Positions 24,883 through 36,500 of a stretch of DNA of 64,000 nt are shown piece after piece. Source of the DNA: Struthidea cinerea (lineage: Eukaryota > Chordata > Aves > Passeriformes > Corcoracidae); contig VZTI01005203.1 in assembly GCA_013397865.1 (NCBI GenBank), positions 583,485 to 647,484 of the forward strand, read 5' to 3'. The position numbers and the translations under genes are program-made. The notes beneath the pieces were generated by a model. It ran no database searches and was not told the DNA's origin. It saw nothing but the letters and a program-made list of their open reading frames with translations. Positions within the stretch are counted from its first letter, which is position 1. Each line of letters starts with the position of its first letter.

Positions 24883-27800
24883 GTATGTAGTCAGAAAGCC
24901 TCACTTCACCTTGGATTTCATCATAACTTATTCCCTAATTTGCTTCATTTTACCTGAATCAGAGCTGTTTCTACTCTGACTGTAAGAATAACCAATTTGC
25001 AAGTGGGAAGTGTGGGTGCATAACAAATGCAGGTGCAGCATGTTGCTCTAAACTTGGTCAAGTATCTGCAATAACTTGAGACTTCGCTAAAATTCTCAAA
25101 GATAGGTTTCTTTGACAGTTTAAATACATCCCTGGTTTCTCTCACATGAGGCAATACCTCTCCAGACATATGAAAGTATTTTCTGTGCATTTTGCAAATC
25201 TTAGTCTTTCTTTTCTTAACTGTGTCTGTTATGGCTCTATATTATTTGTATTTATTTTTCTTGATTTTGGTCCCTCATCCTCCCAAGCTCAGCAGCCTGG
25301 GTAGCTCAAGAGACTTAATAGGCTTAAGGGATTATGTGTTTTCCTGATTTTTGAAAACTCTTGAGTTGTTGGCTTCATTTGGAAAAAGAGGTGAATGATG
25401 TGGTACTGTTGCCAAGCAATCTGATATCCACTCTGATACCCTTAGACAACTCCCCTTTGCTTTTTCCAGTTCTAGTGCTGGGTCAAATTTCAGTGTTTAC
25501 CTCAATTTCTAGACCTATCTTTTTCTTCTTTAGGGAAGTAAACTCTGCGTAAAGTTTTGAGCTAAATACCACTGGATTTTATTTTCTTGCTTAGTTCTCA
25601 AATACTAAAGTTATCACTGTTAAATGGAATGCATTGTGATGCTTAGAAAAAAGGATGAATCTATTGGGAAGGGAGGAGTCTTGGCCATACTTTACTGTGC
25701 CCTTTGTGTGCATGTCATCTCAGACTTGCGATGTTTTTCTCAAGATAATTCTGGGGATGTGGCATAAGATGTTTTTTATTAGTCACACAGTGTGTCTGGA
25801 AGAGACCTGTATTAGGATGAAGAAGTAATATAAATGTTTAGTGTAATATGACTCCTCTTTTTTATCAGTATGGGTTTGGGAGGAGGCAACATTGCTCAAC
25901 AGCTGTTAACCTCAAGGGAGTTATTTAATTAATCTCAAACAATGTTAGTGAAATTTCTATTCCACACAGCTCTATATGATGTACATACCTCAAACATTTC
26001 AGAAAAAAAACCTGCGTTTAGGAATGGTTTAGATAACTTGGAGAATGTTTTATTTAGGACTGTTTCTGCAGTCCATATGTTTGTGAAGTTGTTACATACC
26101 AGGGAATTTGTAGGGAAGAAGAGTTAAGCAATCAGATCTTCTGAAAATTAATTTTAGTCAGGACCTGTTTCCATTGAAGTACCACAAACTTTCAGTCCAT
26201 TGTCAGCTTAAACTAACTTGAAAACGTACAATATACTGAAAAGTGGGAAAGCTCCCCTCTTCTTAGTCTTCCGCTGATATTCAGATTCTGTTTACATCTC
26301 TAGAGGATAAGGAAGTGGATACATTAAACCTAACACTTATTTGAATGTAAACCTTAGTGAAAGGTTTACTTTGGGTGAAGGAAGAGGGATGATTTGGAGA
26401 AGGAAAAATTGCTTTCATGGCAAAACCAGTTATTTCTTATTTTATTACTACTTAGTGCAGCTATTGGAATCTTCTTGGAGAATGAGTGACCACAGTGAGA
26501 AAGTAAGTATATCTCAGTGACCGGGAGTTGTCGGGGCAGTTACAATTTTGTGGTTAGGGTGTTCAGGTTACATGATTTCACAAGGAAGGACCAGATGAAA
26601 AAGCAGCTCACTGCCTGTCCAGGCTGGTGGGAAGGCTGGTTCCTGCCCTCAGGAGTGGCAGGAGTAGACAGGAAAGACATTTAGGTCTGCTTAAGCTGTG
26701 TTGTGAGACTGAGCTTCTGAGGAAGAGAAGGGAGAAGTGTGTGCTGGAGGGATCAGCCTGCCATATGGCTTCACAGTGCCATATGGTGCCACAGCTTGGT
26801 GCAAGGCTACAGCTTCCATGTACCAGGCTCTGTCCTGCAATTTCTGCCAGGAGTGTAGAATTTCAGAGTATGACTGTGTATATATAGAAACCAAAATCAG
26901 TTGGCCAGATCTGTGTTGCACCATCCCTTAAATGGAATTCCTGAAGAAATTAGGGGCCTAAGACCAAGTAGAGGGAAGAAGGTATGTGTGGTATTTATAA
27001 CAACCCCAAGAGAAATGCCCAAGAAGGGGGGAAGTGACTTAAATCTTGGTTTTCTCCCAGCTCACTCACAACCCTGAACTGGGGTTGTGTAAGATTAAGA
27101 TTCAAAGTCCCTGTTGTTCTTGGGTAATCATGTCATCCTTTTCTGTACAGACAGTTTTGTTGATCTCCAAAAGCAGCAGGAAAAGTGGAAGGAGTTGATT
27201 TCACTAACCTTGAGTACAGACAGCTTCTCTGGAGGTTCCTGGATTCTCTACTTATGAACGAACAGGACTCAAATCTACCAGAAGATTGAGTTCACTGCCA
27301 AGCTACAGGCTGAGCTTATCAAGGGTACCTTGTACCCTTTATTTTAGGGTTGGTGTAAATTTTGGCATTTCTGGGACTACAGAGCCCATAAGAAAGAGAG
27401 AGTCTATTTTTGCATTCTGTAGGGATTGATGTGCCCCCTTGTCCTATCACTACGTGCCCTTGTGAAAAGTCCCTCTCTGGACCCTTTAGGTACAGGAAGG
27501 TGCTATAAAAGGTCTCCCTGGAGCCTTCTCTTCTCCGGGCTGAGCAGCCCCAACTCTCTCAGCCTTTCATAACAGAGGTGCTCCAGCCCTCTGATCATCC
27601 TCATGGCCCTCCTCTGGACAGCAGGTTCACAGCCTTCTATGTTGTGGCCCTCAGAGCTGGATGCAGCACTCCAGATAGGGTCTCACGAGAGTAGAAGGTG
27701 AGAATCACCTCCCTCAACCTGCTGGCCATGCTGCTTTTGATGCAGCCCGGGACACAGTTGATCTTCTGGGGTGCCAGTGCACATTGCCAAGTCCTGTTGA

Positions 27801-29086
27801 GCTTCTTATCAACCAAGAGCCCCATGTCCTTCTTCCGAGCGCTGCTCTTGATTCATTCTCTGCCCAGCCTGTACTTGTGCTTGGGATTGCCCCAAACCAG
27901 GACCTTGCACTTGGCCTTGAATTTCATGATGCTTGCATGGGTCCACCTCTCAAACCTGTTCAGGTTCCTCTGGATGGCATTCCTTCTTTCCATCCAGCAT
28001 GTTGACCGCAGTGCACAACTTGGCATCATCAGCAAACTTGCTGAGGGTGCACTGAGTCCCACTGTCCATGTTTCTGACAAAGATGTTAAACAGGTCGGTC
28101 CTAATACCAGACCCCAAGGAACACCACTCATCACTGGAACACACTTGGACACTGAGTCATTGGCTACAACTCTTTGAGTGCGACTGTCCAGTCAGTTACT
28201 TTCACCGAGTGGTCCATCTGTCAAAACCAGGTCTTCACTTTAGAGCTGATGATGTCATGCAAGATGTCCTCCTAATGTTTCTTCCTAAAAAGCATCCTGA
28301 TCAGTTCTCAGCAGATGAGAGAGCTCTTTGATTATTCTCAGTCCTTCCTTTTGGCTACTACAAAGGCAGGTTTGAAGTCGAGTGTTGAAAGTGCAGAACT
28401 GGAGAACTTGGCTTGTGATGATTGTTAGAGAGGTCTGCAATTCCACAGGTTGGTTTGGTGCCCTTGCAACACCAAAAGTGTTTCCAGGTTAGAAATACGA
28501 TTGTCTGAGATTGAAGTTGTGTTAAATAGCAGGTGGTTTGTCTTGACAGTTGAAAGAAAAAAACAAACCAACTTTCCTTTAAATGCTGTGCAGCTGAATG
28601 TGGAGTTAGTTACAGTGATGTGTGTAGAAGATACTTGTCTGCAAGAAGCAGTCTGACAACATAATCATCCTTTAAAAGAGGAACTGACCAAGTCTAACCA
28701 ACATCATGCAGTCTTAAAATCAGTTCTTAACAAGTCAGTGATGAAGCAGATGATTTGAAGCAGTAGATCTGGTGCTTTGTATCTGCTAAGACTGATTTTT
28801 CTCATGTAGGTAAAATACTAAGTTGTATGATGGAATATTAAGAATCTGTTAGCTTCAAATGCTGTTCAAATAAACTGTATTTGAGTTGTTTTGACCTGTC
28901 ATCAAATGGTATCAACTAGAAGGGAGCAACCAAGTCCGTGCCAGTGCTAACAGACAGAAGTATGGTTGTCTGGTTACACTGTTGGAGCAGTTGAATCTTA
29001 CATGTGTAACAACAGGTATGTCTGGAAAAACCCATGTTCCCGAGTCCTTGTTAACATGTTTTGCTTTTGCTATTCCCTTATTTCAG
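24883..29086 (+). other. MTHFD1L: intron e9-e10
   Basis: 4204 nt. Its main content is an antisense CR1 LINE fragment (27429-28270) with recognisable reverse-transcriptase remains. About 26520-26930 is mildly GC-rich and holds the repeated word GCCATATGG (around 26760 and 26779); no gene is recognised there. Confidence 0.85.
27429..28270 (-). mobile_element. CR1 LINE fragment with decayed reverse transcriptase
   Basis: About 840 bp, antisense to the gene. On the minus strand, pieces of CR1 ORF2 can be read in shifted frames: the reverse-transcriptase core LSKFADDAKLC, with the FADD active-site box at 28025-28036, a preceding GVPWG...LGP-like stretch, and a following NPKHKYRLG stretch. The order matches the palm/thumb part of the RT. 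Frameshifts and stops make it inactive. Neither the 5' end nor the 3' tail of the element is present in this piece, so it may be cut by deletion. Borders are approximate. Confidence 0.88.
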
Positions 29087-29163
29087 TGGTGGATACAAAT
29101 GACAGATTCCTGCGCAAAATAACAGTTGGGCAGGCAAATACGGAGAAAGGATTTGTCCGTCAG
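29087..29163 (+). CDS. MTHFD1L: MTHFD1L exon e10: synthetase domain, DTNDRFLRKI block
   Basis: 77 nt, phase 1 in and phase 0 out. The split codon gives Val, then 25 codons: VDTNDRFLRKITVGQANTEK then GFVRQ. Acceptor CCCTTATTTCAG, donor GTATGT. V-D-NDR-LR-I--G follows TITW-R in all formate-THF ligases. The end reads EKGFVRQ, where the remembered human sequence has EKGHYRQ, a local two-residue change next to the exon junction. Confidence 0.97.
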
Positions 29164-30153
29164 GTATGTAAAGGCAGTTAATAGATCACATTCTGGACAG
29201 ACTGCTTTAGAGGCTGGGAGAGTTTCTGCAATTCTTTCAGCATACTTTGAATTGCAGTATTCACGTCTGTTACTGTTGTATAGTAATCTTGCAGTGAGAC
29301 TGATTGTGTTAATGAGTAACTGAATCTAAAGCTTCAGAAACAGAAACCAATGCATATTCCACAATGTGTTGAAAGCTCTTAAAAAATTGCATGTATCAGG
29401 GGTTTAACATTGTCCTGTGACAGGATGCCTTTATGCCCTCATAAAGTTAATTTGTATGACTTTTAATTTTTTTTTTAACCTCTGTAACAATTTATGTAGG
29501 ATGCATGTAATTCAAATTACATTTAAATTTCATTTAAAAATTGTTAAAAAATAAGCTTTTTATTCAGAGTTCCCATTTCCCTGTCATGCATCTCAACTTT
29601 GGAATCTGAAATGTAAGACCTTTGAGCATGTGCTTGCTTTTATTATGTGGGCTTGAAGGGATAGTTCAGCAAATAAGTATGTGCGTTCTGTTCAGTGATG
29701 TGAAAAGCTAACCTGCATTACTATATGAAAGATTCTAGACGTTTGTTAAAGAACTTACTGATAAATTGAAAGCCAGACTTTTCCAACACCACCTGAACAA
29801 GTGTTCCTGGTGTAACATAGGTAAATCAATTTCTGAAACAACGCAGTGTGGAACAGCAATATCAGGAGGAACAAACTCATTGTGGTTATATGGAGTTGCT
29901 CCTAATTTGATGAAGATCTTGTAGTATAGCATTCTGGATCATGAAATACATGAGGTTCTGACTATTTTGATGTGAACAGCTCTTGTGGTAGAGATAAGGT
30001 TTTCAGACATTTTGGAAATCCTAGCTTTAATTTTTCTTTAACATTTCAGACCTCTTCTAGGCCTTATGCCTAAATAAAGAGACTAAGATGTAGTGCTGTG
30101 TTTTTTGCAGCAGGTACAACAAAGTCAGACTGAAGAGAAGAACTTCAAAGAGA

Positions 30154-30255
30154 AATCATAAAATCCTAGAGCAGTTTGGGTTGGAAGGGATCTTAAAGAT
30201 CATCTAGTTCCAATCCCTCTACCCTAAGCAGGAACGCCTTCCACTAGAAATGCTC
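30154..30255 (-). mobile_element. CR1 LINE, short 3'-end fragment
   Basis: About 100 bp. The plus strand reads AATCATAAAATCCTAGAGCA, then GTTTGGGTTGGAAGGGATCT, TAAAGATCATCTAGTTCCAA, and ACGCCTTCCACTAG. This is the reverse complement of a CR1 3' end, tail included, so the element is antisense to the gene. It is truncated to the last hundred bases. Confidence 0.87.
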
Positions 30256-32500
30256 ACTTGTTTTGGTTTTGAACACACAAAATAGAAATTTTTCTGTAGC
30301 TTACAGGAAATTCAATATTAGCTAATAGTCATTTCTGATAATGGGCTAGGACTACAAAATATTGTACTTGGTATGAGTTCCTTCAACACTTGAGACCTTT
30401 TCATATGTTTATATTTTTTTCAGCAACTCAATGTGATTATTAGTTTTAAGCTGGGTTCTCCCAGCCTTGTTGTGTAGTATTTTACCACTGTAATTGTACT
30501 GCTGAGTTAAATGTGGGCTGTTTTATTATAGAGTAGTAGTTGGCAATATGGCTGTCAAATGTTGCTTCTGTACTTTTTCAGTTAAAATTAATGCCTGAAG
30601 TATTGAGATGTTGGACTGATGCATATCCATTCACGTTTTAACATGGACTTAGTGACTCAAGAAATAGAGTTAGCAGTTAGGAAAACTCATTTCAGAGCCT
30701 AGAGAGAGATCCAGAGAAAACAGGACTTCATAGTTAACAGATGCATTTTATAAATATTTGGAGTGATGTTCTAGCACTCTTAAAATCAATGACACCTGTG
30801 TAAAATGACAGAGCACAGCAGGCACAAAAGTCTGCATTTTAATGAACAGGGATGCTGTGGTTTCTAAAGAGTATTACATGACCGATGCCCTTGATCCTGC
30901 AATTGAATCCATATGGGTGGATCCTTTCATCAATAGAAAACTGACTTTGCAGCTAAGACTTCTGTCAGCACTTCATAGGTGTATAAAGGTTATTAGAGTT
31001 AAAATAGCACCTGCTACCACAATCTTTTGTGCCTGTTTTTTTCAATTAAATTTTATGTCACTCTTTGAGCATCTACCTGGAATTGTTTTGCCTGTTCTTT
31101 TGGGTTTATCTAGAAACAGTGATAATAAAAACTTCTTTTGTGGGTCTTCGATAAACATTCTGATAAATTAGAAGTATTTCACCATAGGGGTTGGACATAG
31201 ATTTCTCAGGCTTATTTCTTGTCTTACATATGCTGCAATGACTTACTGAGGACATTCTCAAATTCAGAAAAGATAGTGGTATCCATGTCATCACAACACT
31301 AACAAAGTTCATTGCATATAGAACTGCTTCCAAAGGATACAGAAAATCTGTTTTGTAATTTCAGCATTTCACTTGAATCCCTATGCTGAAAATTTCAGTT
31401 ACAGAATTATTTTTCTTTTCGGTGGTATGTATGACTCCTTGTCTGTGCCCAAAGCAGAAAAGTGCTCAGGTGCCTCCAGACGTTTTGACTAAACATGTGG
31501 GTACATAGAGGTCAGCCTGAATAAGGCTGCTCTGGGCTGTAGCTGTCAAAATCTAAAAGCAGGAACATGGGTTAAAAAAGGGCAGAAGCTCTTAAAAGTG
31601 CTAGGCAAACGCACAAGAGTGGTAGGGTGTACGTTCTTTGTAGATGCTTCTTAAAAACAGACAAAGCTCTCAGTTTGAACAGATTCCTCTGGTATTAGTA
31701 TGGGATACATCTGCTAGAGGTCTGATAGAAACAGTCCTGGGGCTTTTTTCTTACATGGATAGCAGTAGGATGTAGTTACTAAACTTTATGTAGACATTAA
31801 TTGCTGGAGATGGAGAGATTACTAAAGAAATTGCAGTTCTTGATCACTGCCAACATTGCATTCCTATCACATTAGTGGCTTTTCTTTTCTTCTCTGTTTA
31901 TGTTCTGACAGCATGTGGCCTGAGCTTTACTAATAGTGAGTTAGTACAAATACTACTAATCTATACAGCAAGCTCTTAAAGAAAAGTAAAAACTATTACT
32001 TACGTTGTGCTGAAATGCAGCACAGTGTGGATGTATTTCTACAAGAACAATAGAACTGATGCCACATATAGTTCTTGGTGCTTTTTGACTTACATATTTG
32101 TTCATTTAGAAAAAAAGGGGCAGAGATACATTTTACGTTTTCATAGGTCAAGCACAAGACCTAACAGCATAGACTCTAAATTTTGAGCTTAAGTAGAAAA
32201 AGAATGATCAAATGTAGCAAGAATGTTTTTGAAACCAGAATAAAAAGCTGTTGGAGATCATCACAGAAAAAAAATTTTAAAAAACCCCCTCCACAATGCT
32301 GTGTTCTTTTGCTCCGGCCAGTAAAACACAAAAAACATCTGGTGATTTTCTGTTTCTGCTGCAAAAAAAAATACTTGGTCCTTCAGGGAGCTTCTCTAAG
32401 GATAATGTGAGCCAAGGGGCTAAGCTGTCTGCAACACTGGTCCCCAAATAAGTGTAGTGAAATGGAAATATTAATGAGGGAATATAAGGTGTTTGAAGTT

Positions 32501-33225
32501 CACAGAATCATACAATATCCTGACTTGAAAGGGATGCATCAAAGTCTGTCTGGGCCTGCCCTGGGCAGGACCATCCCCAAGAGTCACACCGTGTGCCTGA
32601 GAGCATTGTCCAAACGCTCCTTGAACTCTGTCCGGCTGGTGCTGTGACCACTGCCCTGGGGAGCCTGTTCCAGTGCCCAACCACCCTCTGGGTGAAGAAC
32701 CTTTTTCTAGTATCCAACCTAAACCTCCCCTGACACAACTTCAGGCCATTCCCTTGGGCCCTGTCACTGGGCACCACAGAGAAGAGATCAGTGCCTGCCC
32801 CTCCTCTTCCCCTCACAAGGAAGTTGTGACTGCAATGAGGTCTCCTCTCAGTCTCCTCCAGGCCAAACAGACCAAGTGACCTCAGCTGCTCCTCATATGG
32901 TGTCCCCTCAAGGTCCGTCGCCATTTTTGTAGCCCTTCTTTGGATGCTTTCCAATATTTTTATGTCTTTCTTGTATCATGGCACCAAAACTGCCCCCAGC
33001 ACTCGAGGCGAGGCCGCCGCGGAGCAGAGGAGGACAATCCCCTCCCTTGCCTGGCTGGCGATGCTGTGCCTGATGTTTCCCAGGACACGCTTGGCCCTCC
33101 TGGCTGCCAGGGCACTGCTGAATCATGTTCAGCTTGCCCTTGACCAGGACCCCCAGGTCCCTTTCCGCAGCTCTGCTTTCCAGCCGCTCATTGCCCAATC
33201 TGTACGTACAAGTTACTCTAGTCTT
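32501..33225 (-). mobile_element. CR1 LINE, 3' portion of ORF2 plus tail
   Basis: About 725 bp, antisense to the gene and 5'-truncated. On the minus strand the C-terminal ORF2 region can be followed with frameshifts: a TYRLGNERLESRAAERDLGV stretch, then a long frame with PYEEQLRSLGLFGLEETERR and FFTQRVVGHWNRLPRAVV. It ends in a CR1-type tail (plus strand CAGAATCATACAATATC). It closely resembles the copy at 41921-42535 in the same orientation, which points to one subfamily. The right border is approximate. No full-length coding capacity remains. Confidence 0.9.
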
Positions 33226-33373
33226 GCGTAATCTCAAAAGATGTAGGTTACCACTTACAACTTGTTTGAATTCCGCTGTGAAATTTATCTTTCCTGAGTT
33301 TATTCCTGATGATCCCCTGTGAGTATTTCAGCTGAATTTGATTTGGTTCATGATTCTTATTTCTGCTTTGCAG

Positions 33374-33514
33374 GCTCAGTTTGATATTGCTGTTGCGAGT
33401 GAAATTATGGCCATCCTGGCACTTACCACCAGCCTTCAAGATATGAAAGAAAGACTGGGGAAAATGGTGGTAGCTAACGACAAGAAAGGAGAACCAGTAA
33501 CAGCAGAGGATTTG
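33374..33514 (+). CDS. MTHFD1L: MTHFD1L exon e11: synthetase domain, FDIAVASEIMAILAL block
   Basis: 141 nt, phase 0 in and out, 47 codons: AQFDIAVASEIMAILALTTS, LQDMKERLGKMVVANDKKGE, PVTAEDL. Acceptor TTCTGCTTTGCAG, donor GTATGT. FDI-VASE-MA-LAL---L-D---RLG--V-A-D--G-PVTA-DL is the next conserved block of formate-THF ligase domains. The second half (TTSLQDMKERLGKMVVANDK) varies between species, as expected for a surface helix. An antisense CR1 copy ends about 150 bases upstream in the preceding intron. Confidence 0.97.
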
Positions 33515-36500
33515 GTATGTTCAGTGCTGTAGAGACCTGTGAATAACCTCAGACATGTTTGTTTTGCCTCTTGAAGCATTAAAAAGGCAGGTGCATGCCA
33601 AGGATTTTGCTTTGAACAGCACAGTCAGATATCAAAGAAAGATCATCTTCTGGGCCAAAACCTTCTTGAGAATGAGAACAAGATGTAGAACTCATTTCTT
33701 CAACTCTGGTAACATCTGGTTCAGGAAGCCTCTGGTCTCCATAACCTACTTGGATCATTTTCTGCAGTTCTTAAGGCAAACAAATTCAGTGCTGGAGGGA
33801 GTCAAAGTGCGGACTCTTATTTGAGAGAGCTGGTAATGTTTGCTACTGTACTTTTAGAGTCTGTTCAGATGTTACAATGATAGTTACCACATGAATGCCT
33901 CTTCCACTGAATCAGAATGGAAACAAGCTGTTCTTAATTCAAAGGTTGCTGATAGTGCTTGGGACAGGGTTATCTGTCTTTTTTTTTCTTTACCTTAATT
34001 AGTTGCTGTTTCCTTATTCTCTACTTCCGCTTCTGAAAAAAAATCAGTATGTTTTTTCTTTAAATCCCATTCTATCCCTTGTGTCCGGGCTGTGAGTCGT
34101 TTGAACAGTGGTTGGAAGGTCACACATGGTTGTATGTGGCAGGTTCTGGTGCAGCCAGAAGCTACCAGTTGATGTTTGTAATCAGCTGCATGCCAGGAGT
34201 AGCCTAATGCCAGCCCACTGGTGACGGCTGCCTGTATCACACAGGCTCTATATGTTTTCTCCTGTTTCTCCCTGTTCTGTGAACATCTGCTCAAACTTTC
34301 TGACTGTTGAATGAGTAAAGCAATGAGTATCCTGCCTTGTCAGCGAAGATAGCCAATCCACAATTCAGGAACACCTTCACAGCCTTAGTGGATTCCAGTT
34401 TAATAAAGAAAAGAAAACATATCTAGTGTGCCTGGATTTAAGAATGAAATTAAGATAAGGTTAAAAATTTCTAAGTACAGTCATCATTAAAATTCAAAGT
34501 AAGTAACCTACTCCCAAATATGCAGGAGACATGAAGAACTGCATTCAATATTCCAGCTGTTGAAGTTTTGCTTTTGCTTTTCAATTGTATAACTTTGTCT
34601 TGGCCAAATGGAGGGGTATAAGTTACATTATAAGGCATATGTAAAATCTTTAAAATTATTTAATGTTAGAATTAAAACTGCATTTGAAATACATGATTTA
34701 AATTTTGACACTGCTTTTGTATGAAGGTACTTTAATTTATTAACATTGCAAAATATTTGACCTGCTAACCACTTCATGCTAATCAGCTTGATGAATGAAA
34801 GAAATGGCTTTTCCATAGGGTCAAAAGAATTTTACAACTTTTCCACTTTGTCCCTAAAATGAAAGTAGTGCTCAGCAAAATGTCTGTTACTAATTCAGCT
34901 TTCTTTGGCCTTTTTTAAAACAAACTTCCTATGCTTGGTGTCTCAATCGTTTGATAGTGTTGCTTGTACTGAACATATGTTTCTAGTTGTTCTTTAAAGC
35001 AATGTTTTGTATTATACAAAAGAAAAACCGCCCAGAAAGAAAAAATCGTCACAGTCTGAAGGACGTGTTCTGAGCATCTGCAGCTATGCTGCTGCATTCT
35101 TTTTCTTCTGGAGGTTTTCCATACCATGCACAGGAAAGACTTGTGTGCATGTCATGATTGGGAAGTGCAGAAACTCCTACCTCTTTTGTTGTGCAGTGTG
35201 TTAAAAATATGTATGAGAACTATGGGTATAAGAGGAATATGATTTCATGGTTAAGGATGTAAAGCATCTCTTTGGAGAGTTCTGTTCCTGTGTTTCTGCA
35301 AAACTTACATGTGGTGCTCTGTCCACACAAACTGATTCTTACAGTACATCAGGGGTTACACATTCCTCAGCTGGTTTAATCCTAAGGAGCTAAACAACTG
35401 AAATTTATGGAAAGAGTGAAACACCATCAAGAACTTTGAACCAGGAGAAGTTATTTCCTGTTGTCTCAGGTTGAGCATCCAAAATTGGTGAATATTTTTG
35501 AGTTTGATTCTTGTGTGTGCAGGTTTCTCTTCTGGAGAAGGGGAGCAGTTGTTCATTTCTGAAGACTTACTAATATTGTTGAAGAAGTCAGATGCTGTGG
35601 TGTTGGGATTTTAAAAATGTCAAAAGAAATTAGTGGGGTATCAAATTAAATAATGCTTACTTTGTACAAGGGGAGAGAGCTTATGAATAACCACACTGCG
35701 CTGGTGAAAATGTACTGTGTAAAGTTGAATCCTCTGGAAACAACAGCAGGAGAAGTATAATCAAAGACAATAACAAGTCATAATTCAAATGGACCAAGAA
35801 GATAAATTTCTGTTCTATCATGTAGCATTTCTTCTCTGTTGCTGGTTTCTTCCCACAGGTGGTCAGTCTGTTTGAACAGCCTGCAACTAAACCTACTGTT
35901 TCTAGAGTTTAAATGCAGTCTCTACTCTTCCCCTCTTGCCCTGCAGCTTGTGCTGCCTGTGTTGATATAATCCAAGGATTAGATCTTGAGATAATTTTCA
36001 TACATGTCAAGAGGTTTGATGTGAAGCCATTCTCATCCTGAATTTTCATCCTCCTTTCAAGTCAGGGTCAGTGAAGAGGTAAAATTCTATAGTTCGGAAA
36101 GGAAAGCTCTCAAGACAGCTGAACAAAGGAAAGACACTGTGCAAGATTTTAGAATGCTCTCAATCCAGGTTCAATAATTTTGACTTTTAGTTTTGTAAAA
36201 CAAAATCCAGTTTAAAAGCTTGAATCTGTCATAGTCCATTGACATGGAACATTTCAGCCGAAAGAACTGCAATTGCATAAAGTTCTAAAAAACTTTAAAG
36301 CCAACTTTATCATGAGAAATACCATACAACCTGAATAATGGGTCAGTTCTACCTATCACTGAAAAAAATTCTGGGGTTTATGTTTATATCCTACACAGAT
36401 TGAATTTATGCAAGTTTAAATGTTTTGACAGTAGTCTTTAGTTCTTTGAAATCTGTGTGAACCAAAACCACTAAACCTTTCTCTGTGATTTGTTTCCAGA

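Larger units (their letters stand above)
29164..33373 (+). other. MTHFD1L: intron e10-e11
   Basis: 4210 nt. Contains two antisense CR1 pieces, a short 3' end (30154-30255) and a longer one (32501-33225), the latter ending about 150 bases before e11. The rest is AT-rich without recognised features. Confidence 0.85.

Noticed and set aside
32508..32954. 148-codon minus-strand open frame looking protein-like
   Set aside because: It is the C-terminal remnant of CR1 ORF2, not a host gene; annotated as a mobile element.
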